This document shows, in pieces, positions 1 through 7,449 of a stretch of DNA of 32,478 nt. Every line of letters starts with the position of its first letter. Positions within the stretch are counted from its first letter, which is position 1. The stretch lies in contig CAINLW010000009.1 in NCBI GenBank assembly GCA_903850545.1, positions 66,311 to 98,788 on the forward strand, written 5' to 3'. The stretch comes from an uncultured bacterium. GTDB lineage: Bacteria; Patescibacteriota; Minisyncoccia; Phycocordibacterales; GWA1-40-21. Position numbers and translations under genes: made by a program. The notes below the pieces were generated by a model, which searched no databases, was not told the DNA's origin, and worked only from the letters and a program-made list of their open reading frames with translations.

Positions 1-2
1 CA

Positions 3-1256
3 AATAAGTCAGATATTACGGTTGTTGAAATAGGAGGGACTGTCGGCGACTATCAAAACATTATGTTTATGGAAGCTGCCCGTGTTATGAAAGTTATGCA
101 TCCACATGATGTGGCTTTTGTCATGGTTAGTTATATGCCCGTTCCTTCAAAACTTGGCGAAATGAAATCAAAACCAACACAAAATGCGATTAGACAACTT
201 TTTTCATACGGAATTAATACAGACATTGTTATTGCAAGAAGCGAAGTGCCTATGGACTACAAAAGAAGAGAGAAAATTGCGATTGCTTGCAGTTTGCCAG
301 TAGAGCAAATTATTTCTGCTCCAGACAGTGAAAGTGTTTTTGATGTTCCAATAAATTTTGAAAAAGACAATATGAGCCACATACTCATGAAACTTCTTCA
401 TTTACGAAAAAAGAAAAATGAAACTGGAATAAAAGAATGGGTTGATTTTGCAAATAAAGTTAAAAATACAAAAGAAACTGTAAATATTGCAATTGTTGGA
501 AAATATTTTAACACTGGAGATTTTGTACTTACTGACGCTTATGTTTCAGTGCTTGAGGCAATAAAATATTCTTCATATAAACTTGGTAAAAAAGCTGTTA
601 TACATACTGTAAATTCTCGCGATTATGAGGGAGAAAATGTTAAAAAAGAAAAGTTTATGGCTATAGAAAAATTTGACGGTATCGTAGTTCCTGGAGGTTT
701 TGGAGAATCAGGAATAGAAGGGAAGCTTGCTGTCATCCAATATGCGAGAGAAAACAAAATTCCATATTTTGGACTTTGTTATGGTATGCAACTTATGATT
801 ATAGAATATGCTAGAAATGTTCTTGGTCTTAAAGATGCAACTACTACTGAAATCAATCCTGAATCAAAAAATCTTATTATTGATATAATGTCAGATCAAA
901 AGAAAAAACTTGAAGATTGTAATTATGGTGGAAGTATGCGACTTGGTGCATATCCTGCAAATATAGAAAAAGACACAATTGCTCATGGTGCTTATGGAAA
1001 AGATTTGATACAAGAAAGACACAGACATAGATATGAAGTTAATCCTGAATATATAAAACAACTTACAAATGCTGGGTTAGTATTTTCAGGCAAATCACCA
1101 AACGGAATTCTTATGGAAATAGCAGAGCTTCCCAAAAAAGTTCATCCGTTTTTCCTCGGCACTCAATTTCATCCAGAATTTTTAGCTAGACCGCTAGCAC
1201 CACATCCACTTTTTACTGAGTTTATAAAAGCAGCTATAAATAAAAACAGAAAATAG
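3..1256 (+). CDS. pyrG: CTP synthase, C-terminal part (5' end outside window)
   Basis: Makes CTP from UTP, ATP and glutamine in the cytoplasm, the last step of de novo pyrimidine nucleotide synthesis. The open frame runs off the left edge, so the start is not in the window; an internal ATG at 63 is not the true start because the codons before it still encode the conserved EIGGTVGD motif of the synthetase domain. The GEMKSKPTQ segment follows. The C-terminal class I glutamine amidotransferase domain has the nucleophile cysteine in GLCYGMQ and the His-Glu pair in QFHPEF. The variant GDYQN after the EIGG motif differs from the GDIES of many bacteria. LysE follows 11 bases downstream, probably in the same transcript. 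A decayed copy of this gene's last codons lies at 2570-2602. Confidence 0.97.
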   Translation, partial: NKSDITVVEIGGTVGDYQNIMFMEAARVMKVMHPHDVAFVMVSYMPVPSKLGEMKSKPTQNAIRQLFSYGINTDIVIARSEVPMDYKRREKIAIACSLPVEQIISAPDSESVFDVPINFEKDNMSHILMKLLHLRKKKNETGIKEWVDFANKVKNTKETVNIAIVGKYFNTGDFVLTDAYVSVLEAIKYSSYKLGKKAVIHTVNSRDYEGENVKKEKFMAIEKFDGIVVPGGFGESGIEGKLAVIQYARENKIPYFGLCYGMQLMIIEYARNVLGLKDATTTEINPESKNLIIDIMSDQKKKLEDCNYGGSMRLGAYPANIEKDTIAHGAYGKDLIQERHRHRYEVNPEYIKQLTNAGLVFSGKSPNGILMEIAELPKKVHPFFLGTQFHPEFLARPLAPHPLFTEFIKAAINKNRK

Positions 1257-1267
1257 ATCAAATCATA

Positions 1268-1864
1268 ATGTTAAACTCAATTATTGAAGCTTTTTTGCTA
1301 GGATTAGTTGGTGGTGCTACTCCCGGACCGATTTTAACTGGAACATTTGCCGAAATTTTGAGGTTCAATTTTGTTAATGGTTTAAAAATAGTATTCCAAG
1401 CATTAATAATTGAGACTATTGGAGCTTTGTTGGTATTATATATATTTTTTATCACTGGCTTTTCTCACACCGCCATACAAATAATCTCAATATGCGGAGC
1501 TGTGGTTTTATTCTGGATTGCCTCAAGTATGTGGAAAATAAAAAAAATAAACACCGAAACAAAAGAAGTTTTATCTTTATCAAAAATAATATTATTAACT
1601 GCTTTTAATAGCGGTTATTGGATTTTTTGGATAGCGGTAGGTATTCCAAAGGCACTAGCTTTTGATAAACAAATTATAAAAGGAAAACTTTTATATCTCA
1701 TCATATTTGAAATAGGCTGGCTATTTATGACGGTGCTTTTAGCTTTTGTTTTTTACAAATTCCGTCCAGTTTTGCAAAGAAAAAATCTTGTCGGTACGAC
1801 TTTTAAAATTCTTGCAATTATTCTTATATTGCTTGGTATAAAGACTTTGTTAAACGCCTTCTAA
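1268..1864 (+). CDS. LysE/RhtB-type amino acid exporter
   Basis: Probable inner-membrane exporter of amino acids or similar small molecules. The 198-residue length fits the LysE/RhtB family. The first hydrophobic helix ends in GGATPGPILT, matching the ATPGP signature after helix 1 of that family. About six hydrophobic segments alternate with short charged loops (KIKKINTETK near residue 90). The start ATG is 11 bases after the pyrG stop, with no clear Shine-Dalgarno site. The substrate cannot be told from sequence. It lies in the pyrG/recR junction, which shows signs of recombination (see 2483-2602), so it may be an accessory gene. Confidence 0.8.
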   Translation: MLNSIIEAFLLGLVGGATPGPILTGTFAEILRFNFVNGLKIVFQALIIETIGALLVLYIFFITGFSHTAIQIISICGAVVLFWIASSMWKIKKINTETKEVLSLSKIILLTAFNSGYWIFWIAVGIPKALAFDKQIIKGKLLYLIIFEIGWLFMTVLLAFVFYKFRPVLQRKNLVGTTFKILAIILILLGIKTLLNAF

Positions 1865-1887
1865 TAATATTATTTAATATAAACACA

Positions 1888-1916
1888 AAAGCCCAGAGAT
1901 TGATTCTCTGGGCTTT
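1888..1916. terminator. Bidirectional terminator hairpin
   Basis: A perfect 12-bp stem (AAAGCCCAGAGA with its complement) has a 5-base loop. It lies between the convergent LysE gene (+) and sigma region 4 gene (-). The T-rich tail is better on the minus strand, where the stem is followed by TTTTGTGTTT, so it probably serves mainly the gene at 1984-2388. Confidence 0.8.
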
Positions 1917-1983
1917 ATCCTCCTTAATTACCGTTATCGGTCAGGTCATCGCATTCCCCAAAATATCTGTGGATCTTTTGAGT

Positions 1984-2388
1984 TTAACCACCAACATCGG
2001 ACTCTCGTGACGAATTTGGAACCCTTTCCATATCTCTCACGACGCGCCATGCCTTCAGCAGTGCCCTTTCTTCAATAAGTCTGATTCTTTCTCTTGAGAA
2101 AGGGAAGGCTTTTCCTCTTGTGAGGTTAATCTTATTTGCGACATCCTTTAATACCATCGGATGTCCGTCTTTGATAAGGCCGTACCGGAGAGTTATAACA
2201 CTCATCTCGGTCTCGGAGAGACTCTTGCGGATCGCCTTCATCGTCTGCTCCACAATGATTTTCTGTTCCACCTCTTCGGTAGGATCTCCGCTCATTAAGG
2301 ATCCTTCTTTTGTGCTGTTCCCGAAGTGTTTTGTTAACATCGCTAGGAACTCTCCGTTCCACTTGCTAAAATGCGGTTCGTACCTCAT
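1984..2388 (-). CDS. Stand-alone sigma-70 region 4-like DNA-binding protein
   Basis: 134 residues. The C-terminal half resembles sigma-70 region 4: LSETEMSVITLRYGL (region 4.1, with the LRYGL signature), then a helix-turn-helix ending in SRERIRLIEERALLKAW, which matches the RERIRQIE recognition helix and its A-L-K tail. There are no regions 1 to 3, so it cannot be a complete sigma factor. The turn before the recognition helix is a few residues longer than usual (TRGKAFPF). The N-terminal 50 residues are unassigned. The gene is visibly richer in G+C than its neighbours and has a near-perfect promoter, a strong AAGGAGG site and its own terminator. It could be an anti-sigma-like competitor, a phage-type regulator or a small sigma-like protein; the role is unknown. 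Confidence 0.75.
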   Translation of the reverse strand: MRYEPHFSKWNGEFLAMLTKHFGNSTKEGSLMSGDPTEEVEQKIIVEQTMKAIRKSLSETEMSVITLRYGLIKDGHPMVLKDVANKINLTRGKAFPFSRERIRLIEERALLKAWRVVRDMERVPNSSRESDVGG

Positions 2389-2395
2389 ATACTGG

Positions 2396-2458
2396 CCTCC
2401 TTAGAATCAATGACTTACTCCTACTATTAAGGATACCACTAACCAATGATTCTGTCAA
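2396..2458 (-). promoter_or_regulatory. Sigma-70 promoter and Shine-Dalgarno site of the region 4 gene
   Basis: Read on the minus strand: TTGACA (2458-2453), a 17-base spacer, TATCCT (2435-2430), then AAGGAGG (2402-2396) seven bases before the ATG at 2388. Both the promoter and the ribosome site are far closer to consensus than those of the surrounding housekeeping genes. Confidence 0.85.
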
Positions 2459-2482
2459 TAGAAAACAATTGTTATATTTTAT

Positions 2483-2555
2483 CTTCTATTCTTCAACGCG
2501 TTTTAATAGTTTTAGAATCAGAATATTCAAGTTTTGTTCCAGTAGCAAAAGCTCG
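2483..2555 (-). pseudogene. Remnant of a second recR, 3' end
   Basis: By eye about 80% identical over roughly 70 bases to the 3' end of the intact recR (around 3380-3450), in the same orientation. On the minus strand it reads TGTKLEYSDSKTIK before a stop, against TGTELEYSDPETIK in the intact RecR. One base is missing near the end and nothing recognisable lies upstream. The divergence suggests it comes from a related but different genome, or is an old copy. Confidence 0.8.
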
Positions 2556-2569
2556 CAACGTATCTTTTA

Positions 2570-2602
2570 CTTACTGAGTTTATAAAGGCGATAATTAAAA
2601 AA
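2570..2602 (+). pseudogene. Remnant of a second pyrG, 3' end
   Basis: The plus strand encodes LTEFIKAIIKK, matching the last residues of PyrG (FTEFIKAAINK) at 1210-1250. It begins a few bases after the recR remnant and has no upstream coding sequence. Together the two fragments look like the joint of a tandem duplication or of a recombination between two versions of the pyrG-recR locus. Confidence 0.72.
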
Positions 2603-2607
2603 TTTGT

Positions 2608-3363
2608 TTATTCTAATTCGATATTTATATCTCCAAAATATACGTATTCATCTTTTTTGGGAGCCCAAGTTAAATCATTGCCTCCAAAAAAGGTAGTGAA
2701 CATAAAAGAATCTATTCCATAATTCATACCTTCTGCCCTAAAAGTGCTTATTGTTGAAAGAGCCAATTTTCCATCAAACCAAGAGGTTATACTGCCATCA
2801 TTATTACCAGGAGTATTCATTACTATACGTGTAGTTAGTGTGTGCCACTGACCAAGTGTAAATTTAAATGGTTGCATATCGCCATCAATATCAATCCAGG
2901 GCAGATCATCACCCCAATTTTTTTCTTTTTTTCTTTCCATCCAGTACATATATTGAAAAATCTCACCATTTTCTCTCCACATTATTCTTGCTGTAAAACC
3001 GTCACCGGCATCAGATTTCATTCCTCCTCTTGGTGCAGTTCCACCATAAAAACCTGGGAGTTTTCCTCCTCGAACAAACTCAAAACCAACAGGAAACATT
3101 ACACGATAAGTAACAGTTGCTGATTCAAAAGATTTATTAAATACTAAACGCCATCTTGTTTTTGATTCTTGAATAATCTTACCTGGATATTTAACCTTTA
3201 AAACTTTTAATTTCTCATTGAGTGGATCTTTCGCGATTGAGCATAACCCTTCTTTGACACCAACAATCTTTGGTGGATTATTAAAAAGTCGATTTATAAT
3301 TTCTTCATCTACTATACCAAGTTTTTCATTATTAAATGAAATTTTTATATTTTTATCTAACAT
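2608..3363 (-). CDS. Polysaccharide lyase 14-like protein
   Basis: 251 residues. The middle and C-terminal parts look like the beta-jelly-roll of the polysaccharide lyase 14 group (alginate or glucuronan lyases, including the chlorovirus vAL-1 type). The conserved pieces are VRGGKLPGFYGG, then GFTARIMWRENGE, a tyrosine-rich strand FQYMYWMER, and LGQWHTLTTRIVMNTPG followed by a DG-W-DG stretch. That motif order is what I recall for the family; the activity itself is inference. There is no signal peptide or membrane segment, odd for an enzyme attacking extracellular glycans. It lies inside the pyrG/recR recombination scar, 10 bases from recR, and looks acquired. It could also be a carbohydrate-binding structural protein. 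Confidence 0.65.
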   Translation of the reverse strand: MLDKNIKISFNNEKLGIVDEEIINRLFNNPPKIVGVKEGLCSIAKDPLNEKLKVLKVKYPGKIIQESKTRWRLVFNKSFESATVTYRVMFPVGFEFVRGGKLPGFYGGTAPRGGMKSDAGDGFTARIMWRENGEIFQYMYWMERKKEKNWGDDLPWIDIDGDMQPFKFTLGQWHTLTTRIVMNTPGNNDGSITSWFDGKLALSTISTFRAEGMNYGIDSFMFTTFFGGNDLTWAPKKDEYVYFGDINIELE

Positions 3364-3373
3364 ATAATTATAT

Positions 3374-3991
3374 TTAACTTCTATTTTTCAAAGCGTTCTT
3401 TATAGTTTCAGGATCTGAATACTCAAGTTCTGTGCCCGTAGAAAGTCCACGACCGAGTTCGGAAATTTTTATTGAATATTTTGAAGTAATAGGGGACAGG
3501 GAAGATTTTAAAATATTTGCAGTATATTCAGCTTCTGAGTTTGCGTCTAAACCTAAAATTATTTCCTTCAAACCCATATTTGACATTCTATTTACTAAAG
3601 CTAAAAGTTCTTTAAGACGAACTCTTTGCTCAGGATTTTTATCAAGAATCGGCACAAGTCCGCCAAGTACAAAATATTTTCCAAAAAACGGATGACTTTT
3701 TTCAACATTTTCTAAATCAATATCTCGACTAACAATCATCAAAATACTATTGTCACGAGTTTTGTCAGCACAAATATCACAAAGTGTCTTTTCATCACGT
3801 TTAGCAAAAAAATATCTTTTACAATCTGAACAAGAAGCAATATTCTTTCGAAGCTCGCTTATTTCATTTTTCAATTCATCAATATAGCTTTCGTGTCTAT
3901 TAATAAGAAAATAAACAAATCTTCTTGCTTGTTTAGGTCCAATTCCTGGAAATTCTGAAAATTTTTGTATTAATTTGTCTATTGAATTCAT
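3374..3991 (-). CDS. recR: Recombination mediator protein RecR
   Basis: Works with RecO and RecF to load RecA at single-stranded gaps. In order: a helix-hairpin-helix (FPGIGPKQARRF, near residue 20), a four-cysteine zinc finger (CSDC and CDIC), a Toprim domain beginning LMIVSRDIDLENVE, and the C-terminal TGTELEYSDPETI stretch. I start it at the ATG at 3991 (205 residues, normal for RecR). The frame stays open upstream to a TTG at 4027, but those codons fall inside an intergenic repeat and encode nothing RecR-like. A decayed second copy of its 3' end lies at 2483-2555. Confidence 0.95.
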   Translation of the reverse strand: MNSIDKLIQKFSEFPGIGPKQARRFVYFLINRHESYIDELKNEISELRKNIASCSDCKRYFFAKRDEKTLCDICADKTRDNSILMIVSRDIDLENVEKSHPFFGKYFVLGGLVPILDKNPEQRVRLKELLALVNRMSNMGLKEIILGLDANSEAEYTANILKSSLSPITSKYSIKISELGRGLSTGTELEYSDPETIKNALKNRS

Positions 3992-4003
3992 TGTATTTGT
4001 ATT

Positions 4004-4110
4004 GTCTTTGCGAGCGAAGCGTGGCAATCCAGGTTAATTTATATTACTAAATTTATTTTAAATAATTCCATACAATTGAACCTGGATTGCTTCGTTCCTC
4101 GCAATGACAG
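4004..4110. repeat. Intergenic inverted repeat (TTGCGAG...CAATCCAGGTT type)
   Basis: Two imperfect arms of about 32 bases (4004-4035 and 4079-4110) face each other across a 43-base AT-rich spacer. They share the cores TTGCGAG, CGAAGC and CAATCCAGGTT; the right arm lacks 3 bases found in the left and has 2 extra. Repeats containing TCATTGCGAG and GCAATCC are widespread as dispersed palindromes in many bacterial genomes. It sits between dnaB and recR, touching the recR leader. There is no coding capacity. Confidence 0.75.
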
Positions 4111-4126
4111 AATAAATTTTATTATT

Positions 4127-4171
4127 ATTTTCGTAGGGTTTCGTAATATTCGTAGTTTTTATTTTCGCATA
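4127..4171. repeat. ATTCGTA-type degenerate repeat, copy a
   Basis: A run of TTTCGTA and ATTCGTA units ending TTTTCGCATATTA, directly after the dnaB stop codon. It aligns closely with 16684-16731, which likewise abuts the stop codon of murG. Its function is unknown. Confidence 0.6.
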
Positions 4172-5557
4172 TTAGAAGACTTCGTTTGCTTTCTGATTAT
4201 AATCTCCGAACTGCGCAGAATTATCTATCGACAAAAACGAGGTTTTATCACCATCAAACATCAATCTAATGCTTCCGGTTGGACCATTTCTATGTTTCTC
4301 GATCATTATTTCTGTCTCTTGTTTTTTACCACTTCCTTCGTCATTTTGTTCACGATGAATAAACATAACGACATCGGCATCCTGCTCAATAGAACCAGAA
4401 TCTCGTAAATCAGACAATCTTGGCTTTCCACCTCGAGATTCAACATTTCTTGAGAGCTGTGAAAGGGCAAGAACAGGGATTTCAAATTCTTTTGCTAGCT
4501 GTTTTAAAGAATGTGAAATTTCAGTAACTTGCTGAACAAGATTATCACCACCCTTTGTGTGAACTGGGGTCATAAGCTGTAAATAATCTATAATAACGAG
4601 CCCGAGGTTTTTTTCATGTTTCAAACGACGAACCACCGAACGAATTTTCAATATATTATTTGCGGCCTGATCATCTATAAAAATTGGTGCCTTTGAAAGA
4701 GGATCGAGGGCAGCAGTTATTCTAGCAAAATCTTCGTCTAGTTTTATATTTCCAGTTCTTAAATTCCAAGAATTAACCCTTGATTCAGCAGAAAGCATTC
4801 TATCCACTAGTTGTTGCGTACTCATTTCAAGAGAAAAAATCGCTGTTGGAATATTGTACCTAATGGCTGCATTTCTTGCGATATCTAGAGCGAGAGAAGT
4901 TTTACCTACAGAAGGTCTAGCGGCAAGAATAATTAAGTCAGATTTTTGTAGTCCAGAAAGTTTAGTGTCTAAATCTTTAAAACCAGTTGGCACTCCACGA
5001 AGTTCTCCTTTCGTTTTGTGAAGTCTATCAAGTCTTTCCATGGCTTCACCCAAAACATCTTTCATTTCTACATATTTTCCAGAAAGATTCTTACTCGTAA
5101 CTTCATACATCTTTTTCTCGGCTCTATCGAGAATCTCTTCAATCTCACTTTCTTCATCATAACCAATTTGTACTATATTCTCAGCCGCCTCAATAAGCCG
5201 ACGCATTGTATGTTTTTTAGAAACAATAGTTGCATAGTGTTCCGCGTTTGAAGAAGAGGGGACTACATTTACAATCTCTGTAAGATAGCTCATCCCCCCA
5301 ATCCTATCTAAATCTCCTGATTCTTTTAATTTTGAAGAAAGAGTAAGAAGGTCAATTGGTTCTCTTTTTTCATAAAGCTTCACCATCGCATCAAAAATAG
5401 TTTTGTGTTTGTCTGTATAAAAAGCTTCTGGACGAAGAATATCCATAATCTCAACAAGTGCTTCTGGTCGCAACATAATAGAACCCAAAAGTGCCATTTC
5501 AGACTCAATGTTTTGTGGTGGAATTCTAATATTTATTTTTCTGTGTTCAGTTACCAT
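4172..5557 (-). CDS. dnaB: Replicative DNA helicase DnaB
   Basis: Hexameric helicase that unwinds DNA ahead of the replisome. The N-terminal domain begins with PPQNIESEMALLGSIML, the usual DnaB opening. The C-terminal RecA-like domain has Walker A ARPSVGKTS, Walker B VIIDYLQLM, the LSQLSRNVE segment and GSIEQDADVVMFIHRE. I start at the ATG at 5557 (461 residues) rather than a TTG five codons upstream, because neither has a ribosome site and the family normally begins a few residues before PPQN. A promoter lies about 140 bases upstream (5694-5723). The gene ends in an ATTCGTA-type repeat. Confidence 0.96.
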   Translation of the reverse strand: MVTEHRKINIRIPPQNIESEMALLGSIMLRPEALVEIMDILRPEAFYTDKHKTIFDAMVKLYEKREPIDLLTLSSKLKESGDLDRIGGMSYLTEIVNVVPSSSNAEHYATIVSKKHTMRRLIEAAENIVQIGYDEESEIEEILDRAEKKMYEVTSKNLSGKYVEMKDVLGEAMERLDRLHKTKGELRGVPTGFKDLDTKLSGLQKSDLIILAARPSVGKTSLALDIARNAAIRYNIPTAIFSLEMSTQQLVDRMLSAESRVNSWNLRTGNIKLDEDFARITAALDPLSKAPIFIDDQAANNILKIRSVVRRLKHEKNLGLVIIDYLQLMTPVHTKGGDNLVQQVTEISHSLKQLAKEFEIPVLALSQLSRNVESRGGKPRLSDLRDSGSIEQDADVVMFIHREQNDEGSGKKQETEIMIEKHRNGPTGSIRLMFDGDKTSFLSIDNSAQFGDYNQKANEVF

Positions 5558-5693
5558 TGTTGTTGCACACAATCGCAGATTTATGCGGACTAGACGCTGA
5601 CTGTCGCGGAAAAATCCAAAAATTCTTGTTGTGTTTATTTTTTATAATTTTAAACTTTATTTTTACTCTTTTCTCTTTGCTTTTTACTTTTAT

Positions 5694-5723
5694 ATAATAT
5701 CACGCCATCAAAAAAAATCGCAA
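5694..5723 (-). promoter_or_regulatory. Probable dnaB promoter
   Basis: Minus strand: TTGCGA (5723-5718), an 18-base spacer and TATTAT (5699-5694), the latter preceded by TGA so that it also reads as an extended -10 box. The predicted leader is about 130 bases long with no obvious fold. Confidence 0.55.
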
Positions 5724-5853
5724 TAGAAAATAATAGAATAATGTGTTATTAAGTTGTGGAGATAAAAAGAGGGTATCACATATCTTTTTCTTCTGAAAAA
5801 GTATGCCGACACCGACTCACTCGCCTTCGCTCGCTCCGTCTCACAAACAACAA

Positions 5854-5878
5854 AAGAAAAAACCCATAAGTTATGGGT
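5854..5878 (-). terminator. Terminator of cysS
   Basis: The inverted repeat ACCCATAA / TTATGGGT (5862-5878) is followed on the minus strand by TTTTTTC. On the plus strand it is followed by GTTTTTC, so it may work both ways. Confidence 0.75.
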
Positions 5879-5931
5879 GTTTTTCAATTATTTGTTGTAT
5901 GTGTACTTCGCAAAACACCTCTTTTTTATGT

Positions 5932-7374
5932 TTATATCTTATTTATTACTGAACCTGATGAGGTATCTTTAACTTCGTAACCCAATTCTTTTATTTTATC
6001 CCTCAATTCATCAGATTTAGCCCAATTTTTCTCTTTTCTTGCGATTTCTCGTTCTTCTACGAGTTTTTTAACTTCTTCAGGAACTTTAGTTTTTTTCTGC
6101 GTCTTTTCGTTTAATTTCAAACCCAAAACTTTATCAAAATCTATCGCAGTAGCAAATTTATCAGCTGGAGAAATATCTGACTTTAACATTTCAAATAAAA
6201 CAGCAAGTCCTTGTGAAATATTAAAATCATCTGCAATTTTTTCTGAAAACAATTTTTTAAAAGTTTCGTCAACTTTTCCAACTTTATCACCCAACAAAGA
6301 AATGGTATTTAATAAATTACTGTAGCCTTTTTGTGCGGACTCGAGAGCTTCCCAAGTAAAATTTTGTCTTGAACGATAGTGTGCTTGCATAAAGAAAAAC
6401 CTTAAGGCTAGTGGATAATAACCCTTCTCGATTATCTCGCTCAAACTAAAACTAGTTCCTTCAGACTTAGCCATTTTACTGTTGTTTGTAATAAGCCATT
6501 CATTGTGTAGCCAATAATTTGAAAGGGGAACGCCATTTGCCGACTCGCTTTGTGCAATTTCATTTGTATGATGAACTGGAATATGCTCTATTCCACCCAT
6601 ATGAATATCGATAGTATCACCGAGTAGTTTTTTAATCATAGTAGAACATTCTATGTGCCAACCAGGAAAACCTTCTCCGTTTTCAACAAGTGGGGAAGTA
6701 AATGGTGACTTCCAATACTGCAAAGCGTTTTTGTGTGTACCGGCCTTAAAAAACCAAACTGCAAAATCTATTGGATGTTTTTTGTTTAAATCTTCTATGT
6801 CTGCAGAACCTGCGCCGGAAATATTCTTATCTAAATTTTGTCCTGATAATCTTGTATAATCTTTCGCTTTGGAAATATCAAAATATATTGCCAAATCTGT
6901 GGAATATGCAAATCCTTTATCAAGCAATATTTGCACCATAGTAATTATCTCATTTATATATTCTGTAGCTTTAGGTTTAAAATCAGGAGATAAAGTATTC
7001 AATTCTTTAACATCATTCTCAAATATTTTTATATATTTTTCCGATATTTCCTTTGGTGATGTATTTTCTCTTTTTGAAGCTTTTTCCATTTTGTCTTCTC
7101 CTGTATCTCCATCTGATGTTAAGTGTCCAACATCTGTATAATTTCTTACGAATTTTACATCATATCCCAAATATTGAAATGTTCTATTTATAAAATCAGC
7201 CAAAACCATTGCCCTTAAATTGCCAATATGTTGCGTCCAATATACAGTCGGTCCGCATTGATAAAACATAACCTTACCTGCTTTTACAGAATTAAATAAC
7301 TCTTTGCTTCTAGAAAGTGTATTGTAAAGATGCACTGGTAAATATTCATTTTTTCTTTTTAAAAAATCAAACAT
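5932..7374 (-). CDS. cysS: Cysteinyl-tRNA synthetase
   Basis: Charges tRNA-Cys; a class I synthetase of 480 residues. The N-terminal catalytic domain shows CGPTVYW (first zinc cysteine), the HIGN signature in TQHIGNLRA, GWHIECSTM (second zinc cysteine) and the zinc histidines in VHHTNEIAQSE, where most bacteria have FPHHENE. The KMSKS loop is KMAKSEGT. An alpha-helical anticodon-binding region and a lysine-rich C-terminus follow. The gene is monocistronic or joined to corA upstream across a short ATTCGTA-rich gap, and it ends at its own terminator. Confidence 0.96.
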   Translation of the reverse strand: MFDFLKRKNEYLPVHLYNTLSRSKELFNSVKAGKVMFYQCGPTVYWTQHIGNLRAMVLADFINRTFQYLGYDVKFVRNYTDVGHLTSDGDTGEDKMEKASKRENTSPKEISEKYIKIFENDVKELNTLSPDFKPKATEYINEIITMVQILLDKGFAYSTDLAIYFDISKAKDYTRLSGQNLDKNISGAGSADIEDLNKKHPIDFAVWFFKAGTHKNALQYWKSPFTSPLVENGEGFPGWHIECSTMIKKLLGDTIDIHMGGIEHIPVHHTNEIAQSESANGVPLSNYWLHNEWLITNNSKMAKSEGTSFSLSEIIEKGYYPLALRFFFMQAHYRSRQNFTWEALESAQKGYSNLLNTISLLGDKVGKVDETFKKLFSEKIADDFNISQGLAVLFEMLKSDISPADKFATAIDFDKVLGLKLNEKTQKKTKVPEEVKKLVEEREIARKEKNWAKSDELRDKIKELGYEVKDTSSGSVINKI

Positions 7375-7400
7375 AATTTTATGTTGTTATTTTGGAATTA

Positions 7401-7446
7401 ATATTTTCGTTGATATTCGTAATTATTCGTACAATTTTCGTATAAT
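7401..7446. repeat. ATTCGTA-type degenerate repeat, copy b
   Basis: Four units of the form ATTCGT or TTTCGT lie within about 45 bases, between the corA stop and the cysS start. It resembles the repeats at 4127, 16684 and 20160. Confidence 0.5.
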
Positions 7447-7449
7447 GTT

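Larger units (their letters stand above)
5558..5931. other. Intergenic region between cysS and dnaB
   Basis: 374 bases without a gene. It holds the long dnaB leader and promoter (minus strand), a small hairpin of CTTTTTC with its complement near 5781-5798, a G+C-rich tract of CTCGCTCCG-like units at about 5808-5843 that stands out in an otherwise AT-rich gap, and the cysS terminator. No open frame here is convincing and no tRNA is visible. Confidence 0.6.

Noticed and set aside
3992-4027. TTG-started extension of recR
   Set aside because: It encodes the arm of an intergenic repeat and adds nothing RecR-like; the same reasoning rejects the TTG extension of the HIT gene at 25636-25671 and the short one of dnaB at 5558-5572.
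4127-4171. CRISPR-like repeats (ATTCGTA units)
   Set aside because: The units are short, degenerate and irregularly spaced, with no spacers and no cas genes.
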